64,000 bases of DNA from Gammaproteobacteria bacterium (GCA_018822845.1 JAHJJD010000127.1:1-64000), one strand, 5' to 3'; numbered from the stretch's first letter, positions 18,945-29,132 are shown. A program made the numbers and translations. Notes: generated from the sequence alone by a model not told the origin.

Positions 18945-21659
18945 TTATCTGGGCAGAAAAAAGCCGAAACAGGCTCCTCTACCTGCCTCCGACTCCAGCC
19001 ACATATGCCCACCAAAATGTTCCACAATCTGACGACTGATCGGTAAGCCCAGCCCGGTTCCCTGTTGCGAGCCGGAAGCATTGTCGACCTGACGGAATTT
19101 TTCAAATACCAGCACATGTTTGTCTGCCGGAATACCAGGGCCATTGTCTGTCACCGTGACGGTTACCCCATCCTCTGCATCCTGCAAGCGCACATCAACC
19201 CTGCCGTTGCTCACCGGAACAAATTTGATGGCATTCGACAGCAAATTCAGTACCACCTGCATCAGCCGGTCAGAATCAGCGCGCAGGGCGGCAAGTTTTT
19301 CCGGCAATTGCATATGCAGGGCGATGCCACGTTCCCGACAGGTAGCGGCCACACTGCTGACGGCTTGCTGCACCACTTCACGCATGTCCACATCGGCTTC
19401 ACGCCACTCGACATGGCCTGATTCGATTTTTGCCATATCCAGCACCTGACTGACCAGACGGCTCAGGCGTTCCGCCTCTCCCACCACAATGCCCAGGAAC
19501 TGTTGGCGTTGTTCCGCCTCCATATCAGGGTCATCCTGCATCAGCTCGGTCAAGGCGCGGATCGAGGTCAGGGGGGTACGCAATTCATGGGTGACGGATG
19601 ACATGAATTCATCTTTCAACCGGTCAAGGCTTTTCAGCTTTTCATTGGCTGCGCGTAATTCATCCGTTGCCAGTTGCAGTGAATGCGACTTTTCCTCCAG
19701 CGCCTGTGAATACGCCCGTAACTGGGAAGCCTCCTCCAGAATACGCATCACATCATCCAGCTCCAGTGCCTCCTCTTCCACCACGGAAGCCACCATTACC
19801 CGCGCAGAAGCACTGCCAATCGCCCCCGTCAGTTGCGTCTCTACGAAGTGTACCAACTTTGCATCAGCAGGTATTTGCCCTATATCATGTACACCCACTT
19901 GCCGGGCGTAATCAGTAAACAGACGTTCCGCCCGTTTTTCCCCCAGGAAGCGCCCCGCCAGATGCAGCAAATCCGTCACCTTGGCCTGCCCTTGCCAGAA
20001 AACCGGATGCGTCGTACTGGTGCGCTGGAATACATCCACGAACAGCAACGCCTGGCTGGCTTCGCGAGCACTGGGTCGATGCCCCAGCGATACCAATACA
20101 TAAGCCGTGACATTGGCAAACAGGCTCCAGAACAACGAATGGCTCAGGTTATCCAGCCCCTCCAGCCCCAGTAACGCCTCTGGCTTGAGCAAGTTAATCC
20201 CGAACAGGCCATGGTGCAGAAAATCTGCTGGCATCCAGCCCGATTTTGCCAGCGATGGCAGCATCAGCGTATAGCTCCACAACACAAAACCCGCCAGCAA
20301 ACCTGCCAGCGCACCGTTGCGCGTACCGCCTTTCCAGTACATCCCGGCCAGCATCGCCGGGGCAAACTGCGCCACCGCCGCGAAACTGATCAGGCCAATG
20401 CTGACCAGTGCATAAGCTTCGCCCGCCAGATGGAAATAAAGATACCCCAGCAGCAGAATGCCGATGATCGCCAACCGCCGTATTCCCAACAGCAAACCGG
20501 TCAAATCCCCGCCGGAACGCTCACCGAAACGACGGGTACGCAACAGTAACGGCATCACCAGATCGTTGCACACCATGGTTGAAACCGCGATAGCCTCGAC
20601 AATCACCATGCCAGTCGCTGCCGACACCCCACCGACGAAAGCCAGCAGGGTCAGCGCATTCTGCCCCGCCGCCAGCGGCAACGACAACACAAAGATCTCC
20701 GGATTGGCCTTACCCTCGCCAAAAAACAGCAAACCACCCAGAGCAATCGGCAACACGAAAATATTGATCAGCAACAGGTACAGCGGAAACACCCACGCCG
20801 CACGGCGCAAATGGCGCTCGTCCACATTTTCCACCACCATGATCTGGAACTGACGCGGCAGGAACACCACCGACAACATGGCCAGCACTGTCAGGGTAAC
20901 CCACTGGGAATACACAAACGGTTGCCCCTGATCGAACGCCAGCAGTTTGGCGAGGTTTTCTGACACCAGCGCCTGCCCGAAAATATCCCCCATACCATCG
21001 AACATGCCGTAAGTGACGAATATCCCCACCAGCAGGAACGCCAGCAGCTTGACCACCCCCTCAAAGGCAATAGCTGCCACCATGCCCTCATGCCGCTCAC
21101 TGCTATCCAGATGGCGCGTACCAAACATGATGGTAAAACCGGCCAGCGCCAGCGCCACATACAGGGTTCCGTCAGACCACCAGTCTGTCGGGGTCGTTAG
21201 CTGCTCACCCAGCGGCAAGGTCAGGACAGCATAACCACTCGAAATCGCTTTCAGTTGCAAGGCGATGTACGGCACAATTCCCACCACCGTAATCATGGTC
21301 ACCAGCCCCGCCAACAACGGGCTTTTGCCATGACGACTGGCAATGAAATCAGCGATCGAAGTAATACGGTAAGTCTTGGCGATGCGGATCATCTTGCGCA
21401 CCACCAGCCAGGCCAGAATCATGGCCAGCATCGGCCCCAGATAGATTGGCAGGAACCATACCCCGGCACTCGCCGCCCTCCCGACACTGCCAAAGTAAGT
21501 CCAGGCCGTGCAATACACCGCCATCGACAGCGCATATACCCACGGGCTGGCAATAATGGAATGCCCCGCCTCCGCCCGCTTGTCGCCCACATACGCAACT
21601 GCAAACAGGCTCAACAGGTAGGTAAATGTCACCCCGATAACCAGAACAGGCGACAGCAT
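18945..21659 (-). CDS. Sodium/solute symporter-histidine kinase fusion (CrbS/CbrA-like)
   Basis: A 904-residue membrane sensor. Residues 1 to about 490 are a sodium:solute symporter domain with about 13 transmembrane helices. A STAC-like/linker region follows (about 520-640), then a coiled segment and a histidine kinase with the H-box SVTHELRTPLTSI (His near residue 690). The ATP-binding boxes include NAIKFVPVS, DNGPGIP and GTGLGLPIS. CrbS and CbrA of this design sense acetate, histidine or carbon status. The partner receiver follows 18 bp downstream and a small membrane protein lies 3 bp upstream, so they form one operon. Confidence 0.93.
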   Translation of the reverse strand: MLSPVLVIGVTFTYLLSLFAVAYVGDKRAEAGHSIIASPWVYALSMAVYCTAWTYFGSVGRAASAGVWFLPIYLGPMLAMILAWLVVRKMIRIAKTYRITSIADFIASRHGKSPLLAGLVTMITVVGIVPYIALQLKAISSGYAVLTLPLGEQLTTPTDWWSDGTLYVALALAGFTIMFGTRHLDSSERHEGMVAAIAFEGVVKLLAFLLVGIFVTYGMFDGMGDIFGQALVSENLAKLLAFDQGQPFVYSQWVTLTVLAMLSVVFLPRQFQIMVVENVDERHLRRAAWVFPLYLLLINIFVLPIALGGLLFFGEGKANPEIFVLSLPLAAGQNALTLLAFVGGVSAATGMVIVEAIAVSTMVCNDLVMPLLLRTRRFGERSGGDLTGLLLGIRRLAIIGILLLGYLYFHLAGEAYALVSIGLISFAAVAQFAPAMLAGMYWKGGTRNGALAGLLAGFVLWSYTLMLPSLAKSGWMPADFLHHGLFGINLLKPEALLGLEGLDNLSHSLFWSLFANVTAYVLVSLGHRPSAREASQALLFVDVFQRTSTTHPVFWQGQAKVTDLLHLAGRFLGEKRAERLFTDYARQVGVHDIGQIPADAKLVHFVETQLTGAIGSASARVMVASVVEEEALELDDVMRILEEASQLRAYSQALEEKSHSLQLATDELRAANEKLKSLDRLKDEFMSSVTHELRTPLTSIRALTELMQDDPDMEAEQRQQFLGIVVGEAERLSRLVSQVLDMAKIESGHVEWREADVDMREVVQQAVSSVAATCRERGIALHMQLPEKLAALRADSDRLMQVVLNLLSNAIKFVPVSNGRVDVRLQDAEDGVTVTVTDNGPGIPADKHVLVFEKFRQVDNASGSQQGTGLGLPISRQIVEHFGGHMWLESEAGRGACFGFFLPR

Positions 21660-21662
21660 GGA

Positions 21663-21863
21663 TCAATCCTCGCCCGTTTCCATGATCAGTGCCAGCAGCA
21701 CGATCAGGATCACCCAAACCAGAAACAGTCCCAATGGAAACAGCGGCACACCCAGCACCTGTACCTCATGCTTCCACAACGCCAGCAAGGGAAAATTCAG
21801 CAACGCCACACCCACCGCAAACAGCGCCAGCAAACGTTGCGAAGTCATACTGCTTTTCAGCAT
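21663..21863 (-). CDS. Small two-helix membrane protein upstream of the symporter-kinase
   Basis: A 66-residue protein with two predicted transmembrane helices (about residues 9-28 and 40-60) and a short acidic C-terminus. ATG 21863 is chosen because GGAGGAG precedes it; the frame extends further but overlaps the upstream gene. Small DUF-type membrane proteins of this shape accompany SSS-family permeases, as YhdT does PanF, which suggests a permease helper. Only 3 bp separate it from the symporter-kinase. Confidence 0.82.
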   Translation of the reverse strand: MLKSSMTSQRLLALFAVGVALLNFPLLALWKHEVQVLGVPLFPLGLFLVWVILIVLLALIMETGED

Positions 21864-21888
21864 CAGCTCTCCTCCTCCCTTGACCAAC

Positions 21889-23298
21889 CTAAACTGCCCG
21901 GTAACGACGGAACATGGCTTGCTGCAAACCTGCCACCACCTCACAGGCATCCCGTAGATGACGCCGCTCAAGCGATGACAGACTGGCTAACGGTAAGGCA
22001 TTATCCGGGATTACACCTTGCTGCACCTGGCGCGCCTGATGGCGCAAACGCAGGCTGCCAATGGATTCCAGCGCCTCCTGCAAATCACGCACATCCACAC
22101 GGTTCAACACCCCATGATTCGCCAGTGCATCCAGCCGCTCGAAGGTGTTGACCTGCGGCAGGCCATGCGTCAGCGCATATACCCGCGCCAGATCTATCAC
22201 TGGCACAACACCGCGCTTTTTCAAGTCTATTACTTTTTCATCGTCTGCGTTGCGTTCTGCTGCAAGCCCCTTCCAGAACGTCAGGGGCGGCTGGAATGCC
22301 TGTGCATTTTCCGCCAGCAAGGTCTGGAACAGGCGGCTTGCGCGGGTACGCACCAGTAAATCATCCCGCAGGCTGCACCACAGGCTTTCTTCGCCATATG
22401 CGCAACGCAAATCAAAAAAGATGGTAGCGTTCACCAGCGCTTGTGGTTCAGGTGTTTCTACCCACTGGGCAAAATATTCTTTCCAGACACGCAAAGGCTG
22501 CCGCCACTGCTGATTGGTCGCCATGATGTCGCCGGGGCAATACACATAACCGCAGGCAGCCAGGCCATCGCTGACAAATTGCGCCAATTCCCGGAAATAG
22601 GCATCGTGCAATTGCGGCACGAAGGCATCATCCAGAATCATGGCATTGTCCTGATCAGTGTGGATGGTTTGCTCATGACGCCCCATCGAACCGGCAACAA
22701 TGAAGGCATAAGGAATGGGTGGGCTGCCGAAGCGGGCTTCCGCCAGTTTCAACAGCCGATGCACGATTTCCTGCCCGACCAGACTGAGGGAATGGGCAAT
22801 GTCGCGGGCAGCAACGCCGTACTGCACCATGCGCACCAAGGCAGGCGGCAGGTGCTGACTGAGGCGCGCCAAGGCGTCTACATCCGGGGCAACGTGAATA
22901 TCACCCACCAGCCAGGCCGCGTTGTAATCATACTGACGGAGCAAATCGAACACCGACACCACGCCAAAACGACTGTCTGGCAATGTCACCAGAATGTGCC
23001 GGATATTACGCCGTGCCATCAACAGCAAAGCTTCCGCAGCGGTCTGCTCAGCGGACACGATCAACGGGTCAGGCGTCATGATGGCACTGATCTCCGTAGC
23101 GGAGTCAAGCCCGGCAGCCAGCACCCGTGAGCGCAAATCCATATCGGTAATAATGCCTTGCAGGCTACTGTTGGCATCCAGCACCAGCGCAACGCGGCTG
23201 CCTACCTCAGTCATACGGGCAGCGACCGTGCGAATGGATGCGTTTCCCGGCACAGTCAGGGCCGGGCAAGCAAGCTCGGTCAGGTGTACATGCAGCAC
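21889..23298 (-). CDS. CBS-pair and DUF294 nucleotidyltransferase protein
   Basis: A 469-residue protein with a CBS pair (about residues 1-125) followed by a DUF294 putative nucleotidyltransferase domain and its C-terminal substrate-binding helical domain. The polymerase-beta-like signature GSMGRHEQTIHTDQDNAMI lies near residues 207-225. It is a shorter paralogue of the next gene upstream and lacks the cyclic-nucleotide-binding domain. Such proteins are thought to be uridylyl- or adenylyltransferase-like signal proteins; the target is unknown. It sits immediately before the symporter-kinase operon. Confidence 0.9.
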   Translation of the reverse strand: MLHVHLTELACPALTVPGNASIRTVAARMTEVGSRVALVLDANSSLQGIITDMDLRSRVLAAGLDSATEISAIMTPDPLIVSAEQTAAEALLLMARRNIRHILVTLPDSRFGVVSVFDLLRQYDYNAAWLVGDIHVAPDVDALARLSQHLPPALVRMVQYGVAARDIAHSLSLVGQEIVHRLLKLAEARFGSPPIPYAFIVAGSMGRHEQTIHTDQDNAMILDDAFVPQLHDAYFRELAQFVSDGLAACGYVYCPGDIMATNQQWRQPLRVWKEYFAQWVETPEPQALVNATIFFDLRCAYGEESLWCSLRDDLLVRTRASRLFQTLLAENAQAFQPPLTFWKGLAAERNADDEKVIDLKKRGVVPVIDLARVYALTHGLPQVNTFERLDALANHGVLNRVDVRDLQEALESIGSLRLRHQARQVQQGVIPDNALPLASLSSLERRHLRDACEVVAGLQQAMFRRYRAV

Positions 23299-23358
23299 AT
23301 CTGTTTCACTCCTCCAGCGGTATGTGGAACCCCTCTGCTATTTTTTTTATGAGGGGGC

Positions 23359-25230
23359 TTATCTAAACCGGTCAGCCTGATAACGGCTCGCCATGCTTTC
23401 CTGCATGGTTGATACAACCTCAAAGGCATCTTTCAAATGGCGGCGCTCCAGCGCGGAAAGTTCTTCTGGTGGCACATGGTTGTTCGGCTTCTGGCCATTT
23501 TCAATCTGCTTGGCCTGGTGTTGCAGGCGGATCATGCTGATGAGTTCAAACGCATCACGCAAATCGCCAACCGTTCCTGCGGTCATGACGCCTGCCTCGC
23601 CGATCGCATCCAGCCTTTCCCAGGTATTGATGGGAGTAAGCCCCCCTGCCAGCGCATACAAACGGGCCATGTCGATTACCGGCACAACGCCGCGCTTTTT
23701 CATGTCCATGCCCTTTTCGGAATCGGTATCCTTGCTGTCCTTGTCCAGCACGAACCCCCGGAAAAAACCGATGGGTGGCTTGTGGCTGAGCGCATTACCC
23801 GCCATGAATGCCTGGAACAGGGTTTGCGCCTTCGTCTTGACGAGGATTTCCGCCTGGAGACGATCCAGCAGGCTCTTGTCGCCGTGCAAACAACGCAGGT
23901 CGAAGAAAATGCTGGCGTACATCAGCGCCTTGGGCTGCGGGCTTTCAATCCAGTTGGTGAAATAACCATGCCACACCGACCACGGTTGCCGCCACTGGTT
24001 ATTGGTCGCCATCACATCACCGGGGCAGTACACGTAACCGCAGGCATTCAGGCCATCACTGACGAACTTTGCCACATTGCGGAAGTATTCACCGTGCTCC
24101 GCTTCATTGTAATCATCCGACAGGATCATGCCGTTATCCTGGTCGGAATGCGCCGTTTGCTCGCGCCGCGCCATCGAACCAGCCACGATGAAAGCATAGG
24201 CAACCGGCGGCTGCCCAAATTTTTCTTCCGCCATCACCAGCAGGCGGCGGGCAATAGCCTGACCAATCGAGCTAATCGCATGGCCTATGTCGTTGGCAGG
24301 CAAGCTTTGCCTGACCAGATTCACCAGAATTTTGGGCAGCCCCTGGCTCAGCTCAGCCAGACGTTCGACATCCCTGGCTGCGAAAATGTCACCCACCAGA
24401 TAAACCGCATTATCCCCCTGGCTACGCAGCAAATCAGTCGCGGAAACGACCCCGACGACATCGCTGCTTTCCACCACCGGCAAATGGCGGATGTTGCGCC
24501 GTGTCATCAGTGACAGGGCTTCGGAAGCCTGATCACGCGGAGAAAGCGTCAGTGGATCAGGGGTCATGATGTCGGCAATTGGCGCATCCACACTGAGACC
24601 TTCCGCCACTACCCGCTTGCGGAAATCCACATCGGTGACGATTCCGCACAGGCTGCCGTCGGCATCCGTCACCATTGCGGTCTGGGCATCGAAAGTGCTC
24701 ATCTGGCGGGCAACCTGACGGATGCTTTCCTCCTTGCCAACCAGCATCGGCAACTTCATCAGGTCACGCACATGCATTGCCACCAGCGCAAGCCCTGCCC
24801 CACTACGGATTTCCTGGATGGCGCTGCGCAAACGTTCCGGCTTGCGTTCGGCAAAATACTGGCGAACCCGTTCAAAGCGCCCCAGCAGGGACAGGAACAA
24901 CGCACCCGGCACAGCGTACAGCACGGTATCCTCAATCGCCCGTACCGTCATGCTGACCTTGCCACCACGCATCACCGAGCGGTAACCCGCCCAGTCACCC
25001 TCACCGAAACGCCCATACCAGTCACCGTTTTCCAGCAGCACATCGACCGCTCCGGCTCGAATCAGGAAAGAAAATGTATTTTGTGCGCCGATCGTCAACA
25101 CATCCTTACCCTGAGGAATGCGTCGAACCTCCACCTCCCTGGCCAGCATTTCCAGCTCTTCCACTGGAAGCTCGGTCAAGGGGGGGCATTTCGCCAGAAA
25201 ATCTCGAATCGCAAGCTGTTCAACGTCCAT
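23359..25230 (-). CDS. cNMP-binding, CBS-pair and DUF294 nucleotidyltransferase protein
   Basis: A 623-residue protein with an N-terminal cyclic-nucleotide-binding-like domain (about residues 10-130), a CBS pair (about 150-280), a DUF294 nucleotidyltransferase domain with GSMARREQTAHSDQDNGMI (about 350-368), and the DUF294 C-terminal domain. It is a full-length paralogue of the 469-residue gene 60 bp downstream. The combination suggests allosteric control by cyclic and adenine nucleotides. This pair next to a CrbS-like kinase is a recurring gene neighbourhood in proteobacteria. Confidence 0.92.
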   Translation of the reverse strand: MDVEQLAIRDFLAKCPPLTELPVEELEMLAREVEVRRIPQGKDVLTIGAQNTFSFLIRAGAVDVLLENGDWYGRFGEGDWAGYRSVMRGGKVSMTVRAIEDTVLYAVPGALFLSLLGRFERVRQYFAERKPERLRSAIQEIRSGAGLALVAMHVRDLMKLPMLVGKEESIRQVARQMSTFDAQTAMVTDADGSLCGIVTDVDFRKRVVAEGLSVDAPIADIMTPDPLTLSPRDQASEALSLMTRRNIRHLPVVESSDVVGVVSATDLLRSQGDNAVYLVGDIFAARDVERLAELSQGLPKILVNLVRQSLPANDIGHAISSIGQAIARRLLVMAEEKFGQPPVAYAFIVAGSMARREQTAHSDQDNGMILSDDYNEAEHGEYFRNVAKFVSDGLNACGYVYCPGDVMATNNQWRQPWSVWHGYFTNWIESPQPKALMYASIFFDLRCLHGDKSLLDRLQAEILVKTKAQTLFQAFMAGNALSHKPPIGFFRGFVLDKDSKDTDSEKGMDMKKRGVVPVIDMARLYALAGGLTPINTWERLDAIGEAGVMTAGTVGDLRDAFELISMIRLQHQAKQIENGQKPNNHVPPEELSALERRHLKDAFEVVSTMQESMASRYQADRFR

Positions 25231-25298
25231 TCACCCTACCTCGTGGCATTCAATTTGTGCGCAGCAGCATAACACGGGATACACCCCTGTTTTTTGCT

Positions 25299-26309
25299 TT
25301 ATAGCAAGGAAATGACCTGTTGCGGGGGAATCTTGCGTAAACAGTCGAGATGCTCCAGCGGGCATTCACGCTTGAAACAGGGGCTGCATTCCAGGCCGAG
25401 ATGCAGGATGTGGGCTTTTTCACTCAAAGGTGGAGTGTAAGAAGGGTCGGATGAACCGTAAAGTGCAATGACCGGCGTATCGACGGCGGCAGCCACATGC
25501 ATCAGGCCAGAATCGTTGCTCACCACTTTGTCTGCCAGCGACAACAGTACCAGCACTTCCTGCAAGCTGGTTTTGCCCGCAAGATCAAGGCAAGCGGAAG
25601 AGCTGACCGTCGTGGCGATTTGCGCGGTAACAGGCGCATCCTTGCCGGAACCCAGCAGAATGACTTGCCCGCCTTGTGAAACATGATGCCGGGCGACTTC
25701 AGCGAAATATTCGGCAGGCCAGCGTTTGGCTGCACCGTATTCCGCACCGGGGCAAAGCGCCAACAACCGCCCCAGCTTCCCTGCCAGAAATTTTTGACTG
25801 GTGCTTTCACGCAACGCATCCGTAACCGTCAGGCGAGGCGGCGGAACCTGCGGCAGCAGTTGCGCACCCTGCGGCAAACCCAGTGCCACGAACCGCTGTA
25901 CCGTCATCGTCAGCACTGACTTGTCCAGCGGGCGGATGTCGTTCAGCAAGCCGTAACGCATTTCACCCTTGTAACCAGTGCGTACCTTTGCCCTTGCCCA
26001 GAAAGGAACCAGCGCAGACTTGAGGGAACGTGGCAACACAATCGCCCAGTCGTAAGCTGATCCACGCAGGGCGTTACCCAAGCGGAAACGCGCCAGCATG
26101 GCCAGCTCACCATGTTGCAGCGGCATTTCAATGGCGGCATGGACTTCCGGCATGGCAGCCAGAATCGGCTTGCTCCAGGCCGGAGCAAGCACATCTATAT
26201 CCATCAAGGGAAAACGCTGTTTCAGCGTCATGAAAAGACTTTGCGCCATCACCATGTCGCCAACCCAGGAAGGGCCGACGATCAGGCAACGCTGAGGGGA
26301 AACCGGCAT
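25299..26309 (-). CDS. waaF: ADP-heptose:LPS heptosyltransferase II
   Basis: A 336-residue GT9 glycosyltransferase that adds the second heptose to the inner core of lipopolysaccharide at the cytoplasmic face. The N-terminal LIVGPSWVGDMVMAQSL is the WaaF signature, and the nucleotide-sugar region includes LCPGAEYGAAKRWPAEYF and SNDSGLMHVAAA. ATG 26309 is favoured over a TTG at 26321 that overlaps the upstream stop. It ends a minus-strand group ilvE-zinc finger-waaF. Confidence 0.93.
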   Translation of the reverse strand: MPVSPQRCLIVGPSWVGDMVMAQSLFMTLKQRFPLMDIDVLAPAWSKPILAAMPEVHAAIEMPLQHGELAMLARFRLGNALRGSAYDWAIVLPRSLKSALVPFWARAKVRTGYKGEMRYGLLNDIRPLDKSVLTMTVQRFVALGLPQGAQLLPQVPPPRLTVTDALRESTSQKFLAGKLGRLLALCPGAEYGAAKRWPAEYFAEVARHHVSQGGQVILLGSGKDAPVTAQIATTVSSSACLDLAGKTSLQEVLVLLSLADKVVSNDSGLMHVAAAVDTPVIALYGSSDPSYTPPLSEKAHILHLGLECSPCFKRECPLEHLDCLRKIPPQQVISLL

Positions 26310-26313
26310 CGCC

Positions 26314-26526
26314 TCAGTCAATCAGGCGGTAAAGTGTACCGCAATAGGGGCAACGGGCAGTCTTGTCCGCACTGCTGTCTATCGCCAGGAATACACGCGG
26401 ATGCGAGCACCACAAAGCGCTTTCATCAGTTGGGCAGTGCAGGGGCAAATCCTGCCGCTTCACCACCACTTCGCGGGTTTCACCCAAACGCTTGTAATCA
26501 GCAATACTTGGAGCAAATGCAGACAT
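26314..26526 (-). CDS. CHCC zinc-finger domain protein
   Basis: A 70-residue protein of the zf-CHCC type (related to the mitochondrial NDUFS6/Lpp family). The ligands are Cys40, His42, Cys59 and Cys62 (LWCSHPRVF and ARCPYCG). Its function is unknown. It lies between ilvE (21 bp upstream) and waaF, an arrangement seen in many beta- and gammaproteobacteria. Confidence 0.92.
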   Translation of the reverse strand: MSAFAPSIADYKRLGETREVVVKRQDLPLHCPTDESALWCSHPRVFLAIDSSADKTARCPYCGTLYRLID

Positions 26527-26547
26527 GATGCCTCCCTTGTTGGTGCG

Positions 26548-27468
26548 TTATACGTAAGTCAGCCAGTCCCGGTATTTTTCCGCACGACCGTGCACCACGT
26601 CAAAATACAGGGATTGCAGTTTCTCGGTAACCGGCCCGCGCTTGCCTGCGCCAATCGGGCGACGGTCAAGCTCACGGATCGGCGTTACTTCTGCCGCAGT
26701 ACCACTGAAGAAAGCTTCGTCCGCAATGTAAACTTCATCGCGGGTAATGCGCTTTTCGCGGATTTCAATGCCCAGATCAGCAGCCAGATGCATCAGGGTC
26801 TTGCGGGTAATGCCATCCAGCGCAGACGTCAGGTCTGGCGTGTAGATGATGCCATCCTTGACCAGGAAGAAGTTTTCACCGCTGCCTTCGGCCACATAGC
26901 CTTCGTTGTCCAGCAACAGGGCTTCGTCATAACCATCGTCCAGCGCCTCACGCAGCGCCAGCATGGAATTCATGTAATTGCCGTTCGCCTTGGCCTTGCA
27001 CATGGTGATGTTGACGTGATGGCGGGTGAAGGAAGAGGTCTTGATGCGGATGCCCTTTTCCATGTTTTCCGCGCCGAGGTAAGCACCCCACGTCCATGCA
27101 GCCACCATGCCGTGTACCAGCAGGTTGTCGGCACGCAAACCCATGCCTTCCGAGCCATAAAAACACATTGGACGGATGTAGGCGGAATCCAGGTTATTTT
27201 CGCGTACTGCCGCACGCTGGGCTTCATTCAATTGGTCTTTGCTGAACGGAATGTTCATGCGCAGGATTTTGGCGGAATTGAACAACCGGTCAGTATGTTC
27301 CTGCAAACGGAAGATAGCCGTGCCCTGTTCGGTCTTGTATGCCCGCACGCCTTCAAAAACGCCCATGCCGTAATGCAGGGTATGGGTCAGTACGTGGGTT
27401 TTGGCTTCACGCCAGGGAATCATTTCACCGTCCAGCCAGATCAGGCCATCGCGGTCGGACATTGACAT
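26548..27468 (-). CDS. ilvE: Branched-chain amino acid aminotransferase
   Basis: A 306-residue class IV PLP aminotransferase that makes Ile, Leu and Val from their 2-oxo acids with glutamate. The PLP lysine lies in KAKANGNYMNSM (about residue 160). The signatures EGSGENFF and SGTAAEVTPI are present, and FEGVRAY follows the N-terminus. GGAG seven bases before the ATG supports the start. It is the first gene of a unit with the zinc-finger gene and waaF. Confidence 0.97.
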   Translation of the reverse strand: MSMSDRDGLIWLDGEMIPWREAKTHVLTHTLHYGMGVFEGVRAYKTEQGTAIFRLQEHTDRLFNSAKILRMNIPFSKDQLNEAQRAAVRENNLDSAYIRPMCFYGSEGMGLRADNLLVHGMVAAWTWGAYLGAENMEKGIRIKTSSFTRHHVNITMCKAKANGNYMNSMLALREALDDGYDEALLLDNEGYVAEGSGENFFLVKDGIIYTPDLTSALDGITRKTLMHLAADLGIEIREKRITRDEVYIADEAFFSGTAAEVTPIRELDRRPIGAGKRGPVTEKLQSLYFDVVHGRAEKYRDWLTYV

Positions 27469-27551
27469 TGCTTATCTCCACAGATCAAAACGAAACGGAA
27501 AGCATACACGCAGCCTTCATTTGTTGCCAGCCTGTGAAACGCCCAGCCCCA

Positions 27552-27588
27552 TAAAAAAAGAAGCCCTGCGGCGCACCATCAGGGCTGG
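27552..27588 (-). terminator. Terminator after the lytic transglycosylase
   Basis: The arms agccctg (27562-27568) and cagggct (27580-27586) form a 7-bp stem. On the minus strand it is followed by TTCTTTTTTT, a good intrinsic terminator just before the ilvE promoter region. Confidence 0.85.
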
Positions 27589-27608
27589 AGAAAAGTGTGG
27601 TGAACCGC

Positions 27609-28454
27609 CTAGAGGGAGGATGGCGTTCCACTTGCCGGGTCAAGTCCCCGGAAAACGGTAAACTCCTGCACCGGTTTGGCCCAGCCCGAGCCGCGCGCGG
27701 CGGCAGTCGAAACCCGTGCATTACGCTGAAAGCCAACCGTCTGCACACTCTGCCGATCACTCAAATGATTGTATTCAGCCATGATTTTTGCGACATAGTT
27801 GCGGGTTTCCCGGTAGGGAGGAATCCCCTTATATTTACGTACTGCTCCCGGCCCGGCATTGTAGGCCGCCAGCGCCAGTTGTTTGTCACCGCCAAATTCA
27901 CGCAGCATTTGCGCAAGGTATTTCACCCCGCCCTTGATATTCTGATGTGGATCCAGGGCATCCCCCACCCCCATCAGGTCGGCAGTGCCCGGCATCAACT
28001 GCATCAACCCCATGGCTCCGGCACTGGATCTGGCATTGGGATTGAAGCAGGATTCCTGCTTCATAACGGCGCGCACCAGATTCTCATCCACACCATAGGC
28101 GCGGGCGTAAGTGCGCACATGTTCTTCATGCTGGGCAAATTTACGTTCCAGTTGCGCCTGATTCTGACCACCACAATGGCTACGGCCAACAGCAGGCAGA
28201 TTTTTTGCCCCAGAACTGGGAACATTGCTGCTACGGCGTTTGCCTGTTTTTTTCTGGGGAGCGCCGTATTTGGCGACCATTTTGTATGTATTGCCCTTTT
28301 TGGGCGTATTCGTCAACCAGCGAATCCCTTCCTTATCAACATATGTATAGATTTCTGCTTCCGCTGACTGGGAAAACAGGCCCACACCACACATGGCGGA
28401 TAATGCAAGCACACTTTTTACCTGGAGGGATTGGTTTGGTGTATTCATCATCAT
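27609..28454 (-). CDS. Soluble lytic murein transglycosylase-like protein (DUF4124-SLT)
   Basis: A 281-residue exported protein. A signal peptide ends near SQSAEA (about residue 32). A DUF4124-like segment ([19 protein letters not shown]) follows, then the catalytic SLT domain (about 115-230). The catalytic Glu is in MKQESCFNP, with AMGLMQLMP and AAYNAGPG motifs. It cleaves peptidoglycan glycan strands in the periplasm. The ATG triplet at 28454-28446 gives three possible starts; the first is used. A terminator follows at 27552-27588. Confidence 0.92.
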   Translation of the reverse strand: MMMNTPNQSLQVKSVLALSAMCGVGLFSQSAEAEIYTYVDKEGIRWLTNTPKKGNTYKMVAKYGAPQKKTGKRRSSNVPSSGAKNLPAVGRSHCGGQNQAQLERKFAQHEEHVRTYARAYGVDENLVRAVMKQESCFNPNARSSAGAMGLMQLMPGTADLMGVGDALDPHQNIKGGVKYLAQMLREFGGDKQLALAAYNAGPGAVRKYKGIPPYRETRNYVAKIMAEYNHLSDRQSVQTVGFQRNARVSTAAARGSGWAKPVQEFTVFRGLDPASGTPSSL

Positions 28455-28751
28455 CACTTTGTTGTTTTTATTGATAGAAACTTGATGGAACCAGGAATGC
28501 GCCTTACGCGCCACCGTCATTAATCGTTCTTGTCCTTCAAATCCGTCACTGACTATAAGCTCCCATTTCCCGCATTGTCCAGTTTCAACCGGATAAACGG
28601 CGAGTTGAAATTTCTCTGTTCTGTCCTACACTCAATCACACAAGTCAGTCAGTCAAACCAGTTACGCGGGGTTCATAGGGATGGTGATACCGCAACCGGA
28701 TCCGCGTACCCTGTGCGCGGATCTTTCTCTATTTGAATGGTATTCAGGCGA

Positions 28752-29132
28752 TTAATGGAGAATGCGCGGATCAACCAGACGGAACGGGGAAATTTCTGCA
28801 TCAAAGCGTTCACCATCATCCGCCAACATCTGGTAAGTGCCACGCATGACACCCAACGGAGCATCCAGAATAGTACCACTGGTATAGCGGAAACCTTCTC
28901 CCGGCTGCAAATAGGGCTGCTCGCCAACGACACCTTCCCCCCTGACTTCCTGGGTACGGCCATCAGCATCGGAAATGATCCAGTGACGGGTAAGCAGTTT
29001 GGCAGGAACACTACCCTGATTGACGATCGTCACGGTGTAGGCAAAGACATAGCGCGCCTGTTCCGGGTCGGATTCCTTTTCAATAAACTGGGACTCGACA
29101 GATACCTGAATTTTGTAACGCTCACCATCCAT
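28752..29132 (-). CDS. apaG: ApaG family protein (Co2+/Mg2+ efflux-associated)
   Basis: A 126-residue ApaG fibronectin-III-like protein. The stretch YVFAYTVTIVNQG, the motif RHWIISDADG and the glycine-rich GEGVVGEQPYLQPGEGFRYTSG are family signatures. ApaG is linked to cobalt and magnesium handling in Salmonella, and its biochemical role is unclear. ATG 29132 is chosen because AGGAG lies eight bases upstream. It follows proB by 88 bp and stands apart from the usual ksgA-apaG-apaH cluster. Confidence 0.95.
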   Translation of the reverse strand: MDGERYKIQVSVESQFIEKESDPEQARYVFAYTVTIVNQGSVPAKLLTRHWIISDADGRTQEVRGEGVVGEQPYLQPGEGFRYTSGTILDAPLGVMRGTYQMLADDGERFDAEISPFRLVDPRILH

